NCBI GenBank assembly: GCA_004380135.1
Contig: QXCR01000312.1
Coordinates: 1-18,910, forward strand
Direction of reading: 5' to 3'
DNA length: 18,910 nucleotides
Source of the DNA: Stemphylium vesicarium
Taxonomy: Eukaryota; Ascomycota; Dothideomycetes; Pleosporales; Pleosporaceae
Each line of letters opens with the position of its first letter. The first letter of the stretch is position 1. Positions 1 through 9,732 of the stretch are shown one piece after another. The translations under genes and the position numbers were made by a program. A model generated the notes under the pieces. It saw only the letters and a list, made by a program, of their open reading frames with translations, made no database searches and had not been told where the DNA came from.

Positions 1-289
1 GAACAAGGAGGAGTCAGTGACTCCAGGACCTGGGCATGATGCCAGGACCGACTACGATGAGGATATAAGGATGGAAAGGTTTCATTGTTTCTCTCGTTGT
101 GGTCAACTCTCATAGTTACATCTCTTACCCAGATTGCCAACTAGTTATTCTATCGCTCATATAGAATTGAATTGTCTTTACCGAATACCTACTATCCCAC
201 TTAGTCGCCAGACAACTCTACGGGCCTACCGCCATACAATACCTCGCCTGCCTTAGTACGGACCAGGACAGAGAAGTATCGCCGAACCC

Positions 290-815
290 CGTATAACAAG
301 CTAGTCTTATTAAAGTTATAGGTGTCCTCGTCCTAGATGCCGTACTTGGCTTTCGTGTTGGCTACTAGCTAGAACCAGGCTTGGATAGCCACGGGGTCTT
401 CGCAGAGGGCTCTCTTATAGTCGTACTTGCGATTAAACTTCACTTAGAGCTCTAGTCGGCGCTTAACGAACGTACTGGGCCGTCTTGGGCCAACCTGGGC
501 TAGATTGCGCTCAGCGCGCAAGGAATTGGCCATATCAGCCACATCTGCGAGGCGAGGGGGAAATCCTCGCTCAACCAGGTCAAGTATGTGCTAAACAATC
601 GCCTCCTCCTTAGTCTTGTCTAGACTTATTATTATTAGCCTGCGATCTACCTATAAGGGTCGTCTAGCGCGTTAATAGCGTAGAGTTATATAAGAGACAT
701 TATAGGTAGCTATAGCGCGTTATAATAAGAGATTCGCGTCTTATTTAATAGCTTAAAGCGTAGTCTATATTCTAGCTTCCTTTAATAGTTCTATCTAGTA
801 TAGTTAATAGGGCAT
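290..815 (-). pseudogene. Fot1/pogo-type transposase, N-terminal half, RIP-inactivated
   Basis: Read from the ATG at 815 leftward, one frame gives a psq/Tc5-type DNA-binding region followed by the start of the DDE catalytic region. The first block (about 790-690) has the helix-turn-helix ending in YNVSYITLR and an arginine-rich stretch. The second (about 600-480) contains EEAIV, GFPPRLADVADMAN and FVKRR. The third (about 445-310) contains KFNRKYDYKRALCEDP, WF, KYGI and DEDTYNFNKT, the usual context of the first catalytic Asp in DDE_1 transposases. At least eight in-frame TAG/TAA codons stand where the family has Gln or Trp, as RIP would produce. The frame becomes unreadable left of about 290. 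The protein would normally be about 500 residues, so only the first third is present and it cannot be functional. Confidence 0.75.
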
Positions 816-854
816 TATAGGGTAGAGGTAGTTTTGGTGGGGTCTTGGCACAGG

Positions 855-922
855 TGGACCGCGAAGCATGCTGGACCGCGAAGCATGCTGGACCGCGAAG
901 CATGCTGGACCGCGAAGCATGC
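855..922. repeat. 4 x 17-bp tandem array at the transposon end
   Basis: Four exact copies of TGGACCGCGAAGCATGC stand head to tail, flanked by AGG on the left and ACCT on the right. The unit contains the palindrome GCATGC and two CpG sites. It lies between the transposase start (815) and the presumed transposon terminus (930), where subterminal transposase-binding repeats occur in this superfamily. It is unmutated although the flanks are AT-rich. Confidence 0.9.
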
Positions 923-930
923 ACCTACGT

Positions 931-1150
931 TATTACAATATACTAAAATTAAGTATTAGTAATAGAGATAAGCTCTTTACTTTAAACTTTTAGATAGCAC
1001 TATTTACTATAATTAGTATAAAAAGGAAGCTATTAATAACTTACTATCTATAAGTAGATAGATAAATAAAGTAAATAAATTATATAATAAAAGCCTATCT
1101 ATAAATCTATATTAATTCCTAGTAAAATAACTAGGTTTTACTATTACTTA
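931..1150 (+). pseudogene. Ty3/gypsy integrase fragment (left piece of element A)
   Basis: This stretch aligns collinearly with 6985-7205 of element B, the part of the integrase core that reads DRDKLFT and continues through the conserved region before the GPY-like end. Most differences between the copies are C/T or G/A, as expected for independent RIP. The fragment is bounded on the left by the Fot1-like element and on the right by a mariner-like element, both at TA dinucleotides. It is therefore a piece of an older gypsy element (A). The 3' part of the same family resumes at 8897, equivalent to 7411 of B, so about 205 bp of A is missing between the two pieces. It is not functional. Confidence 0.75.
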
Positions 1151-1422
1151 TAGTAGGGTAATAAAAAGAAAGAGTAATAAAAAAAGTAGTCTTTTTTAAA
1201 CCTATATATCTAGATACGTAGACTAGCTATAACTAAGGTTTTTAGTTTTCTAGAAAGCTAAGACCTTTCTCTTTAACTGAGAAACTATCAATAATTACTT
1301 AGTAAGCATATAGATAGAAAGAATCAGCCTTAAACATAGAGAATAAAAAAACTCCAGTTTAATCTAGCTACAACTTTTTATCTAGCGTATAAAAAGTCCT
1401 AAATTTTTTTTACGTAATACTA

Positions 1423-1445
1423 GCTTACGTAATCTTAACGTAAGC
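1423..1445. repeat. Perfect 8-bp-stem inverted repeat
   Basis: GCTTACGT and its reverse complement ACGTAAGC are separated by 7 bases. Further ACGTAA/TTACGT words lie at 1412 and 1526. It sits in the leader of the mariner-like element and could be a subterminal transposase-binding site. No function is shown. Confidence 0.5.
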
Positions 1446-1604
1446 AAAATCCTAGCCTTCTCGATTATCTAAGTAAAGTTTTAAAAATAGTTAAAGAAAA
1501 GGTACGCTAAAAAAAGACGCTAAAATTACGTAAGCTTCTTTTAGTCTAATTCTATATAGTCTGCTCTTTCTAAGTCTAATTTTTCTCTTCTATATTTCCT
1601 CTCT

Positions 1605-2006
1605 ATGTCTATAGAACTTTCAAAATTCGAAAAAGAAGTTTATACTCTATCTTTATAATAATACTCTATTAGTGCTATTAGTACTATACTAGAAAAGTCC
1701 TCTAAGTCTATTTATAATACTTTATAATATATTAAAAAGAAAAAAAATACTTCTACTACTTCTTTAAAGCCTAAATTAGGCCGCCCTTCTAAGGTCTCTA
1801 AAAGAGCTACTAGAGTAGTTAATAGAGATCTAGAACGTAGTCCTAAAAAGATAAATCGCCGTATTCTAGAAGAGAATAATTTAAAATTTTCTACTAGAAG
1901 CCTATAACGCCTATTAAAAGCGGAGAAATACTCTATTTCTACTGCTAAGAAAAAGCAGCTTTTAAACAAAGAAAAAGCTAGTAACCGCAAGAAGTCCGCT
2001 AAGAAG
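1605..2006 (+). pseudogene. Tc1/mariner-like transposase, N-terminal DNA-binding part, disrupted
   Basis: From the ATG at 1605 the plus-strand frame reads a paired-type helix-turn-helix protein: ELSKFEKEVYTLSL in the first helix, a central basic GRPSKVSKRATR linker (around 1780-1815), then RDLERSPKKINRRILEE and a second helix region ending in RLLKAEKYS. It closes with a Lys-rich KKKQLL...KASNRKKSAKK stretch, which precedes the DDE domain in Tc1/mariner transposases. Four in-frame stops (three TAA, one TAG) interrupt it. It ends at 2006 exactly where the LTR of element B begins, before any catalytic residue. The catalytic two thirds are absent, so no transposase activity is possible. The family call rests on motif layout only. 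Confidence 0.65.
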
Positions 2007-2451
2007 TGTTACGACCCGAAGTCAAAACGCTTACGACCACGCCGCAACCACGCCGCAACCGCGCCGCACGAGCAAGACCAGGATAGCGATCCTGCAAAAC
2101 GCTGACTGTCAGCAGTCACGTGACCGATCACTGCGCTAAGGACTATCGCTAGGAGCGATTACGACTACCGCAACTATCGCTAGGAGTAATCACGACTATT
2201 ATAACTATTACTAGGAGTTATACCCTACTATTATTAGGAGTTAATATAACTATTATATAAGTATATAGCTATTAAATAGTGCACTCTTATAGTTACTATA
2301 TTTAACTTTAAAATCTAAGAATTAGTACTTAATTCTTAAACTCTTAAGTTATTTATTAATCTTTATATTATACTTAACTTATCTTATCTATTACGCGCCT
2401 AGCTTATTTCTAAGAACTAACTCTAGGACCCTCTAAGAATAGACCTTTACA
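2007..2451 (+). repeat. 5' LTR of gypsy element B
   Basis: The LTR starts TGTTACGACC and ends CCTTTACA (originally probably ending in TTCACA, as in the 3' copy). It matches 8452-8896 over its full 445 bp with mostly C/T and G/A differences. The first 170 bp are GC-rich and include short direct repeats (CCACGCCGCAAC twice) and inverted GCGATCCTGC-type words. The remainder is AT-rich with repeated CTATTA(C/T)TAGGAGT units. The left target site is AGAAG at 2002-2006. Confidence 0.92.
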
Positions 2452-4500
2452 CTTTAAATACCCTTAAAATAAGCGACGTAGTAATAGACACTCTAGATAT
2501 AACTATAGACGCCACCTATACCTCTATACGTAGTAATAAGCCTAATTTATACTATAGCGACTATAGTAAGCTTAAAGCTTAGCTACTCTAAGTTAATAGA
2601 TACCTCTATATTAAAGAAAATAGGATTAATAATAAAGATAAAGTTATATAGGCTACTACCTTCCTCTATAGCGATACTAAGAAGTAGGCTAACTCTATCT
2701 TACGCTAATATATAGATAACAATATTAATAACTAAGATAATATTAATCTTATTAATAATTAGGACGCCTTTAAAGCTAAGATAAAAGAAGTCTTTTTACT
2801 CTTTAAAGAATTAGTAGTTATAGAATAGAAGATTTAGAGGCTTAAATAGACTAGGTCTACTACTAACTATATAACTAAGTTCTAATAATACTCTATAGTT
2901 ATTAACTAGGATAATAACGCTTTAATGCGGATATACTAATAAGGTCTTAAGCTAACTATACGCAAGGAACTTATATAAAGTAGATCTAACCTTAATATAC
3001 TTAATAAACTTATAAATAAAGCTATTTAAATTAATAATAAGTTATATAAGCTTATACTAGAGGAAAGACTATTTAACTAAGAAACTTATATTTAAGAGCC
3101 TATAAACGACTAACTAAGACACTAGCCTTAATATTTGTACTCTAATTAAGGACGTTAGCGAAGTTACGTATCTTAAGTCTCTAGTATATACGCTATAAAT
3201 AGCTATAAGCCTATGCACCTTAATAATATTAATAGGGGACTAAGTTAGCTAAAGTTTTAGCGTAATAAAAGTAAAAAGCTAATTACTTACTATACCTATA
3301 GTAAAGTAGGCTATATAGTATAGGACTATTATAGTAAAAATAAGATTACACGATAAGTTAATATACTTAGAAAGGCTAGTAAACTAGCTAATAAATTATA
3401 AGAAGTTATTATAAAACCTATAATTAAATACTAAGTAAATAGTAGAGAAGGTATTCTTAAAGGAATTAAGAATCTTACTATTATAAGAACTAAATACCTA
3501 GATAACTCGCTTATATCTAATAAAGAGTATAATACACTAAAAGAAGACGTAGTAGAACTACTACGCACTAAGCACGATAAGATAGCTACGTTTAAGAAAA
3601 AATATTAACTAAGTACGCCTTACGTAAGCCTACTAGAGATAGAGTCGCTATTACTATAGATTAATAGCCTACTCTACTACCTTAATAAGAAACTAGTAGA
3701 TTACGCTATAGAAACCCTAAATATCTTATAAACTATATAATAGTACTTCTATAATCTAGCCTATAAGGTTAATTAAGATTAGAAAAATATTCCTTTAAAG
3801 ATTAAGAAGTTACTACTAATACTAAAGAACCTTAAATAAGTTAAATAGGCACTATAAGTATAGGACGAACCTATAGTTATACCTTATAATAAAGATATCT
3901 AAGAGATAACTCTATACGCCGTAGAATTAGATAGCTAGATAGTTAAGATTCTAGAATAAGCTATTTAAGAGTTCGCATAATACTCTTAGAATAATAAGCT
4001 ATTATAGACTAAAGAAGTAGAAAAGTAATAGTTATAAAACTAACCTTAAGGCAAATAAAAGATTAACTAGATAAGCTAAGATACTATAGTCTAGTACTAG
4101 TACGATCCTCGTAACCTCTACTATACTAAGTTATTATAGACTAGTTGCACGTACGACTTCTATAAGACCTATTACTTAGAAAAGAAGAGATCTATATAGT
4201 CTTTAAGGAGAGTATATAGATTCCCTAAGTATAAGATAGAATAAAATATATATATTAAAGATATATGCCTAAAGCACCTATAGAATAAGTGTAAGAATAC
4301 TTATTTCCCTAGTTACGAAGACCTACAAGATATTATCTAGATATAAACTATATACGAGACACGATACGTTAACAACTCTATCTACGAATATAAGGAGCAC
4401 GACTAGCAAATATGCCTAAGTAGCGTATACGATAAGCACTATAATATAAAAGAATTTTATAGATTTAGAACTAAGTCTTTTTTAGACTAGTAAATAACTA
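2452..4500 (+). pseudogene. gag region of element B (RIP-inactivated)
   Basis: One frame (position divisible by 3 = codon start) can be read through stop codons from the 5' LTR to about 4490. Around 2598 it matches the retroviral-type Gag core (Y-KE-N...DK-ATTFL.D.KK-A). A CCHC zinc knuckle of spacing C-x2-C-x4-H-x4-C sits at 3288-3329, but every one of its four ligands now reads Tyr (TGY or CAY to TAY), a clear RIP effect. Further along, around 4101-4215, comes a conserved block with DPRN, TSCTYDF and LEKK that is common between gag and protease in fungal gypsy elements. The frame ends with TAG TAA just after a slippery heptamer. The protein would form the virus-like particle. The start codon could not be located, and no primer-binding site is recognisable after the LTR. 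Confidence 0.7.
4478..4484 (+). promoter_or_regulatory. Candidate -1 ribosomal frameshift slippery site (T TTT TTA)
   Basis: The heptamer TTTTTTA lies in the gag frame as T TTT TTA, the canonical X XXY YYZ arrangement. The gag frame meets TAG TAA two codons later. Shifting back by one base leads directly into the frame that carries the protease Asp motif 110 bp downstream and all of pol. The frame logic is seen in the sequence. RIP could have created part of the T run, so the ancestral site may have differed. Confidence 0.55.
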
Positions 4501-7500
4501 AGAAGGCCTAGCTAAGAAGATTAATATAGTAAATCTCTTAGGACTTATTAAGCTACTAGTATAGCTTAATAGAGTATAGATACATGCTTTAGTAGATTTA
4601 GGATTAGAAGTAAACTATATTTTAGCGTACGTAGTAGATAAAGCTAGACTTTAACTACTATAGAAATATTAGTCCTACTTACTATAGGTTACTAATAGAT
4701 AACTAATACTAGAAGAAAGTAAGATTATATATAAGGTTACTAACGTAACGCTTAGTATCTAAGAGTACTAGGAAAGAATAGACCTAGACGTCTTTAGACT
4801 AGCTACCTATAATATTATATTAGGACTTCTCTAGCTATAAGAATATAACTTATAGATTAACTAAAAGTTAAAGAAGTTCTTATTTAAGTACTATAGACTA
4901 GACGCAACTATAAGCTAGCCTACGTATTAACTAATTTTAATAATAGATAAGAGAAAAGTTTATAATATTACTAAAGGATAGCGAATCTTATATAAGAATA
5001 GCCTTAAGATATAAGAGTTTAACTTAATAAATACTAGTAAGGCATCTCTAAATTAAGAAGTTAGAGTTTTAGAGAAATGCGTAACTCCTAATATTTTAAA
5101 AGAGTATAAAGAATTTAAGTACCTCTTTATAAAAGTAGTAGATAGTAAAGCCTTACTAAAGTATTAACTCTAGAATTATAAAATTATTCTAAAAGAAGGG
5201 AAAACTTTACTCTTTAGGCTAATATACTAATTATTAGAGATAGAACTTAAAGTACTAAGAAAGTAGCTAGATAAGAACCTAAAAAAAGAATATATTAGAC
5301 CTTCTATATTACTAGTAGGATTTCTAATACTCTTCGTACTAAAGAAAAAGAGACTACTAAGGATATACGTAGACTATTATAAGCTTAATAATATTATAGT
5401 AAAGAATTAATATCTACTACTAAATATTATAAAACTTTAGAATTAATTATCTTAAGTAAGAATCTTTATAGTAATAAATCTATAAGATAAATACTACCTT
5501 ATTAGAATAAAAAAAGGTAAAGAATAGAAGATAGCGTTCTAAATAAGATATAGATACTATAAATATATTATTATACCTTTTAAACTTATAAACGCCTTAG
5601 TAATATTTTAGAAACTTATTAATAACGTGTTAAGAGCTTATCTAGATATCTTTATTATTATATACTTAGACGACATCCTCGTCTACTCTAAGAATAAAGA
5701 AGAATATATTAAATATATTTATATAGTGCTAAGGTGCTTAGACTAGTTTAACCTATAACTTAAGCTAGAGAAATGCGAATTCTATAAAGAAGAGGTCGCT
5801 TTCTTAGGATATATTATAGGAGCCAACGGAGTACGCATAAGTAAAGAAAAGATTAAGGTAGTTAAGAAATAGCTACTACTAAAGATAGTTAAAGAAATAT
5901 AATTCTTTTTAGAATTTCTAAACTTTAATTAATAATTTATTAAGAATTACTTTAAGATTACTATTCTATTAATAAAACTTATAAGAAAAGACACACTATT
6001 TATATAGAGTAAAGAAGTAGAAGACGCCTTCTAGACGCTTAAGAATGTAAGTATAACGCTACTATACTTCTATATATTCTAATTAGGGTAACCTCTACGC
6101 TTTAAGACTAACTTATTAGATCTCGCACTAGGAGGATATACTAGCTAATTATATAAAGGCTAATAGTATCCTATAGCCTATTATTTATATAAGCTTTTAA
6201 AACTAAAGGAGAACTATAATATTTATAATAAGAAGCTATTAGCTATTATCGCCTACCTAAAGTATTAGAGAGTATATACTAAGAGTTACTTAGAACTTAT
6301 AATTTTCTTAGATTATAAGAACTTAGTCACGTTTATAACTACTAAGATACTTAATAAATAATAAGTTTAATAGTTATAGGAATTAGAATAGTATAAGTTT
6401 AAGATTATATTTATATTAAGAAAAGATAATAGTAAGGCTAATACTCTTAGCCATAGATATAATATCATAGAAATAAAAATAATTAATAAATCTACGATAC
6501 TTACACGCTATAAAGATAGATTATTAGAATTAGTAAAGATACTAAATCTAGTTATATAAGTTACTAATAAGGTACTAGAAGAATTATAAGAAGTAATTAT
6601 TAAGTAATACTATAACGACCCTATATATAGTTACCTTAGTATTACTTAAATAATAGAATTTATTAAGCGAAATTACGAGTTTCTATATATAAAGAATAAG
6701 ATTACCTCCTTTATCGCTAAATGCGTAGATTATTAGAAGAATAAATACAGTATCTACGCACCCTATAGAGAAATGCAAGCAATAGAGCTACCTAATATAC
6801 CGTGGTTAGACATCTCTATAGACTTTATTATAGGCCTACTAGTCTTAAGAGACCCTATTACTAAAGTATTATATAACGTAATTCTTATAGTAGTTAATCG
6901 TTTTACGAAGTAAGCTAAGTATATTACCTTTTATAAAGATTTTATAGCAGTATAACTTACGTACGTTATTAACGATTATATTATAAGGTATTATAGCATA
7001 CTAAAGTTAATTATTAGTAATAGAGATAAGCTCTTTACTTTAAACTTTTAGATAGTATTACTTACTATAATTAATACTAGAAAGAAGCTATTAATAGCTT
7101 ATTATCTATAAATAGATAGATAAATAGAATAAATAAACTATATAATAAAAGCCTATCTACAGATCTATATTAACTACTAGTAGAATAACTAGGTTTCACT
7201 ACTACCTATAGTATAGATAGCCTATAATAATAAGCTTTTAGAGTCTATAAGATAGACCCCATTCTACGCGAACTATAGGAGACACCTAAATCTCTTTATA
7301 CGTACACTACTAAGCCTAAAAACGGAAGTAGCTATCGCTATAGCTAATAAGCTAAAGTTAGTACACGAGTTACTATAACGCGAACTTAAAAAGGTATAAC
7401 GCTAGAGTATCTTATATATTAATAAGAAACGAAAAATGGCACCTTAGCTAAAGAGGGGGGATAAAGTTTATCTACTTATAAAGAACCTTCGCACTATACA

Positions 7501-7860
7501 ACCTAGTAAGAAACTTAATAACGTTAAAGTTAGACTATTTTTAATTCTTAATTAGAAGGGACTAGTTACTTATATACTTAACCTTCTACCTAATATAAAG
7601 ATATATCTAAGATTTTATATTAATATATTAGAATTAATAGACTCTAAAATACTACTTTAGAAAACCTTCTATTATAAAATAGAAGAAGATAATAAATTTA
7701 AAGTTAAGAGAATTCTCGCATACTAAACGTATAGTAATAGTAAAGAATACCTAGTTAAATAGTTAGGCTACCCTAAGAGCGATAATACCTAAAAGCTAAA
7801 TATAAACCTTATAAACTACTAATAGCTCCTATACTATTACTACTAGTATTACTAGCGCTA
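4484..7860 (+). pseudogene. pol region of element B: protease, RT, RNase H, integrase, chromodomain (RIP-inactivated)
   Basis: A single frame, one base back from gag, runs collinearly for more than 3 kb. The aspartic protease active site is at 4592-4609, with D-S-G changed to D-L-G. Reverse transcriptase starts near 5325 (ILFVLKKK, then YVDYYKLN) and has its catalytic YLDD at 5663, still intact, followed by ILVYSKNKEE and EKCEFYKEEVAFLGY. RNase H follows at about 6096 (FKTN..D.ALGGY). The integrase zinc region and core span about 6600-7230 (AKCVD, PW-DIS-DFI at about 6800, DRDKLFT near 7021). A chromodomain lies at about 7706-7820 (EYLVK-LGYP.SDNT). Dozens of stop codons make it inactive. The chromodomain would have targeted integration to heterochromatin. 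The integrase region also aligns with 931-1150, and the 3' end with 8897-9335. Confidence 0.88.
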
Positions 7861-7916
7861 TTAGGACTAGCAACACTAAGGGTCGTAACTACGTTGTCTA
7901 TACTATCTAAGGTAGA

Positions 7917-8222
7917 CTATATTATTAGCGAATATGCGATACTAATAGACGCCGCTAGACAATCTAAGGACTGCGCATTAACATTCTCACCCTCCGCTTC
8001 CAGTTCCGACGCAAGGTAGAGCGCTTTCCTTTGCGCGCGCTCATTGGCCTGCGCCAGAATCTTCTTATTGCGCAACAACCGCGCAATCACTTTGGATAAC
8101 AACTTTTCGTCTATATCTACTTTCGCTTAATACTCTTCGCGAGTTTTATCTAAAGAGGCCTATAATATATTTATATATAACTAGCTAAGACGCGTACACT
8201 CTACACATTTAAGAGGCGAATT
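7917..8222 (-). pseudogene. Antisense zinc-cluster/coiled-coil accessory ORF of element B
   Basis: On the minus strand, between the end of pol and the 3' LTR, a frame reads from about 8222 to the TAG at 7917. It begins with KCVECTRLS and, after Gln and Cys codons changed to TAG and TAT, forms a C-x2-C-x6-C cluster at 8207-8175. A charged helical region follows (KTREEY, AKVDIDEKLLSK, RNKKILAQANERAQRKA) with ASELEAEGENVNAQ near the end. The segment 7960-8100 is clearly GC-richer and far less RIPed than its surroundings and stays open for 61 codons. Element A carries an ORF of the same design at the corresponding place (9447-9732). I do not recognise a named family. DNA or RNA binding by the zinc cluster is inference. 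Confidence 0.55.
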
Positions 8223-8433
8223 TAGTATAATATAATAAGGGTAATTATTAAGAAAATACTTATTATAAGTAATATTAGAAATAAAATTAGTATTAAGAAT
8301 TTTCTAGGCTAAGTAAATCTAATATTTATAGAAATTAGATAATATAGTAAACCTTAGAGCTTATAATAATACGTAAGATAACTCTACTTATAAGCTAAGT
8401 AACTACTAAGGTTAGATAATTTAAGAATAAATT

Positions 8434-8896
8434 CTTAGAAGAGGAAGATAGTATTACGACCTAAAGTTAAAACGCTTATAACTACGCTATAACCACGCCG
8501 CAACCGCGCCGCACGAGCAAGACTAGGATAGCGATCCTGCAAAACGCTAACTATTAGTAGTCACGTAACCAATCACTGCGCTAAGGACTATCGCTAGGAG
8601 TAATCACAACTACCGCAACTATCGCTAGAAGTGATTACGACTATTATAACTATTACTAGAAGTTATACCCTACTATTATTAGGAGTTAATATAACTATTA
8701 TATAAGTATATAGCTATTAGATAGCGTACTCTTATAGTTACTATATTTAACTTTAAAATCTAAGAATTAATACTTAATTCTTAAACTCTTAAGTTATTTA
8801 TTAATCTTTATATTATACTTAACTTATCTCGTCTATTACGCGCCTAGCTTATTCCCAAGAACCAACCCTAGGACCCTCTAAGGACGGACCTTCACA
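8434..8896 (+). repeat. Polypurine tract and 3' LTR of gypsy element B
   Basis: The 3' LTR is 8452-8896. Its first two bases are TA rather than TG, from RIP of the terminal dinucleotide, and it ends CCTTCACA. It is preceded by the purine-rich AGAAGAGGAAGATAG, the expected plus-strand primer. The U5 end is less mutated than in the 5' LTR. The base after it (8897) continues directly into the gypsy A sequence equivalent to 7411 of B, with CTTAT in the target-site position. Confidence 0.9.
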
Positions 8897-9446
8897 CTTA
8901 TATATTAATAAGAAATAAAAAACGGCACCTTAGCTAAAGAGAGAGAATAAAGTTTACTTACTTATAAAGAACCTTTACACTATATAACTTAGTAAGAGAC
9001 TTAATAATATTAAGATTAGACTATTTTTAATTCTTAATTAGAAGGGACTAGTTACTTATATACTTAACCTTCTACCTAATATAAAGATACATCTAAGATT
9101 TTATACTAATATATTAGAATTAGTAGACTTTAAAATACTACTCTAGAAAATCTTCTACTATAAAATAAAAAAAGAAAATAAATTTAAAGTTAAGAGAATT
9201 CTTATATACTAGACGTAAAGTTATAGTAAAGAATTCTTAGTTAAATAATTAGGCTACTCTAAAAGTAATAATACTTAGAAGCTAGATATAAACCTTATAA
9301 ATTACTAATAGTTTCTATACTAGTACTACTATAATTAAAAGATTCTTAGTAATTAAAGAGTAACTCTTTAAAGGTACTCTAGGTACTAGGTAAAAGATTT
9401 AGAGTAAGCTCTTTAGAAGGCTTAGTAAACTCTATTACGAACTTTT

Positions 9447-9732
9447 CTATTCTAACTCGGAGATTTCGCGCTCTTCGACGGCAATCGCTTCCTCGGCCCG
9501 CTTGTCCAGCAAATCCATTTGGAGCCGCAACCGCTCCTCGCGCGCACGTTGCACCCGCAACTCCTTAAGCGCTTTCTTATGCGCTTTTATCGCTACATCT
9601 TGCGTAGTACGACTCTCCTTAATACGATCGCGCAACTTCTTTTTCTTAGCAACTAGATACTTAAATTCTAACTTAGTAACGTAGACATTATACTATTAGC
9701 TATAAAATAGGTACGCGCTATACTTCCCTACC
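9447..9732 (-). pseudogene. Antisense zinc-cluster/coiled-coil accessory ORF of element A
   Basis: On the minus strand a frame runs from about 9732 to the TAG at 9447. It opens with a cluster in which Tyr stands at each expected Cys (spacing x2, x6), identical in spacing to the cluster in element B. Then come KLEFKYLVAKKKKLRDR and an uninterrupted, strongly charged helix predicted to form a coiled coil (AHKKALKELRVQRAREERLR, LLDKRAEEAIAVEEREI). The part from 9635 to 9447 is open for 62 codons, GC-rich and nearly free of RIP, while its surroundings are saturated. The GC-rich segment does not align with that of B at the DNA level, but the architecture and place are the same. The function is unknown. 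Confidence 0.55.

Larger units (their letters stand above)
1..930 (-). mobile_element. Fot1/pogo-like (Tc1/mariner superfamily) DNA transposon, 5' half
   Basis: A DNA transposon on the minus strand that runs off the left edge of the window. Its transposase starts at 815 and reads leftward. Its outer end appears to be at about 930: from 931 rightward the sequence aligns base for base with the integrase of the gypsy element at 6985 onward, and the junction falls at a TA dinucleotide, the target of this superfamily. The end carries four 17-bp repeats. Base composition is closer to normal from 1 to 620 than further right, so RIP is milder here. The 3' end and second inverted terminal repeat are outside the window, so the inverted repeat could not be confirmed. 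Bases 1-220 hold no reading frame I can assign. Confidence 0.7.
1151..2006 (+). mobile_element. Tc1/mariner-like DNA transposon, 5' half
   Basis: The element starts after a TA within the integrase fragment, with a first stretch (from 1151) that reads like a RIPed mariner terminus, TAGTAGGGTAATAAAAAG. The 450 bp before the transposase start is AT-rich and holds only a small hairpin at 1423-1445. The transposase frame begins at 1605 and is cut at 2007 by the 5' LTR of gypsy element B. The other half of the element is not in the window. Its absence, with mismatched flanks around B, suggests it was removed by a deletion. The left boundary is inferred from where homology to the gypsy integrase stops. 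Confidence 0.6.
2007..8896 (+). mobile_element. Ty3/gypsy chromovirus 'B', complete but RIP-inactivated (6890 bp)
   Basis: The element is bounded by two 445-bp direct LTRs (2007-2451 and 8452-8896) and contains, in order, gag with a zinc knuckle, a slippery heptamer, protease, reverse transcriptase, RNase H, integrase and a chromodomain, then an antisense accessory ORF and a purine-rich tract. The order RT-RNH-IN plus a C-terminal chromodomain defines a Ty3/gypsy chromovirus. Almost every Trp, Gln and Arg position has become a stop and many Cys/His have become Tyr, yet pol shows no frame change across about 3.3 kb, which fits RIP rather than slow decay. The flanks do not match: AGAAG (mariner sequence) on the left, CTTAT (gypsy A sequence) on the right. 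B is therefore probably a recombinant of two insertions. Confidence 0.9.

Noticed and set aside
1..220. Possible continuation of the DDE transposase catalytic domain
   Set aside because: All minus-strand frames were read, but none continues the family motifs convincingly after about 290; the region is left unassigned.
1712..1990. Minus-strand 92-codon frame
   Set aside because: It is antisense to the readable mariner transposase, starts with a non-ATG codon and has low-complexity Phe/Leu-rich content from RIPed DNA.
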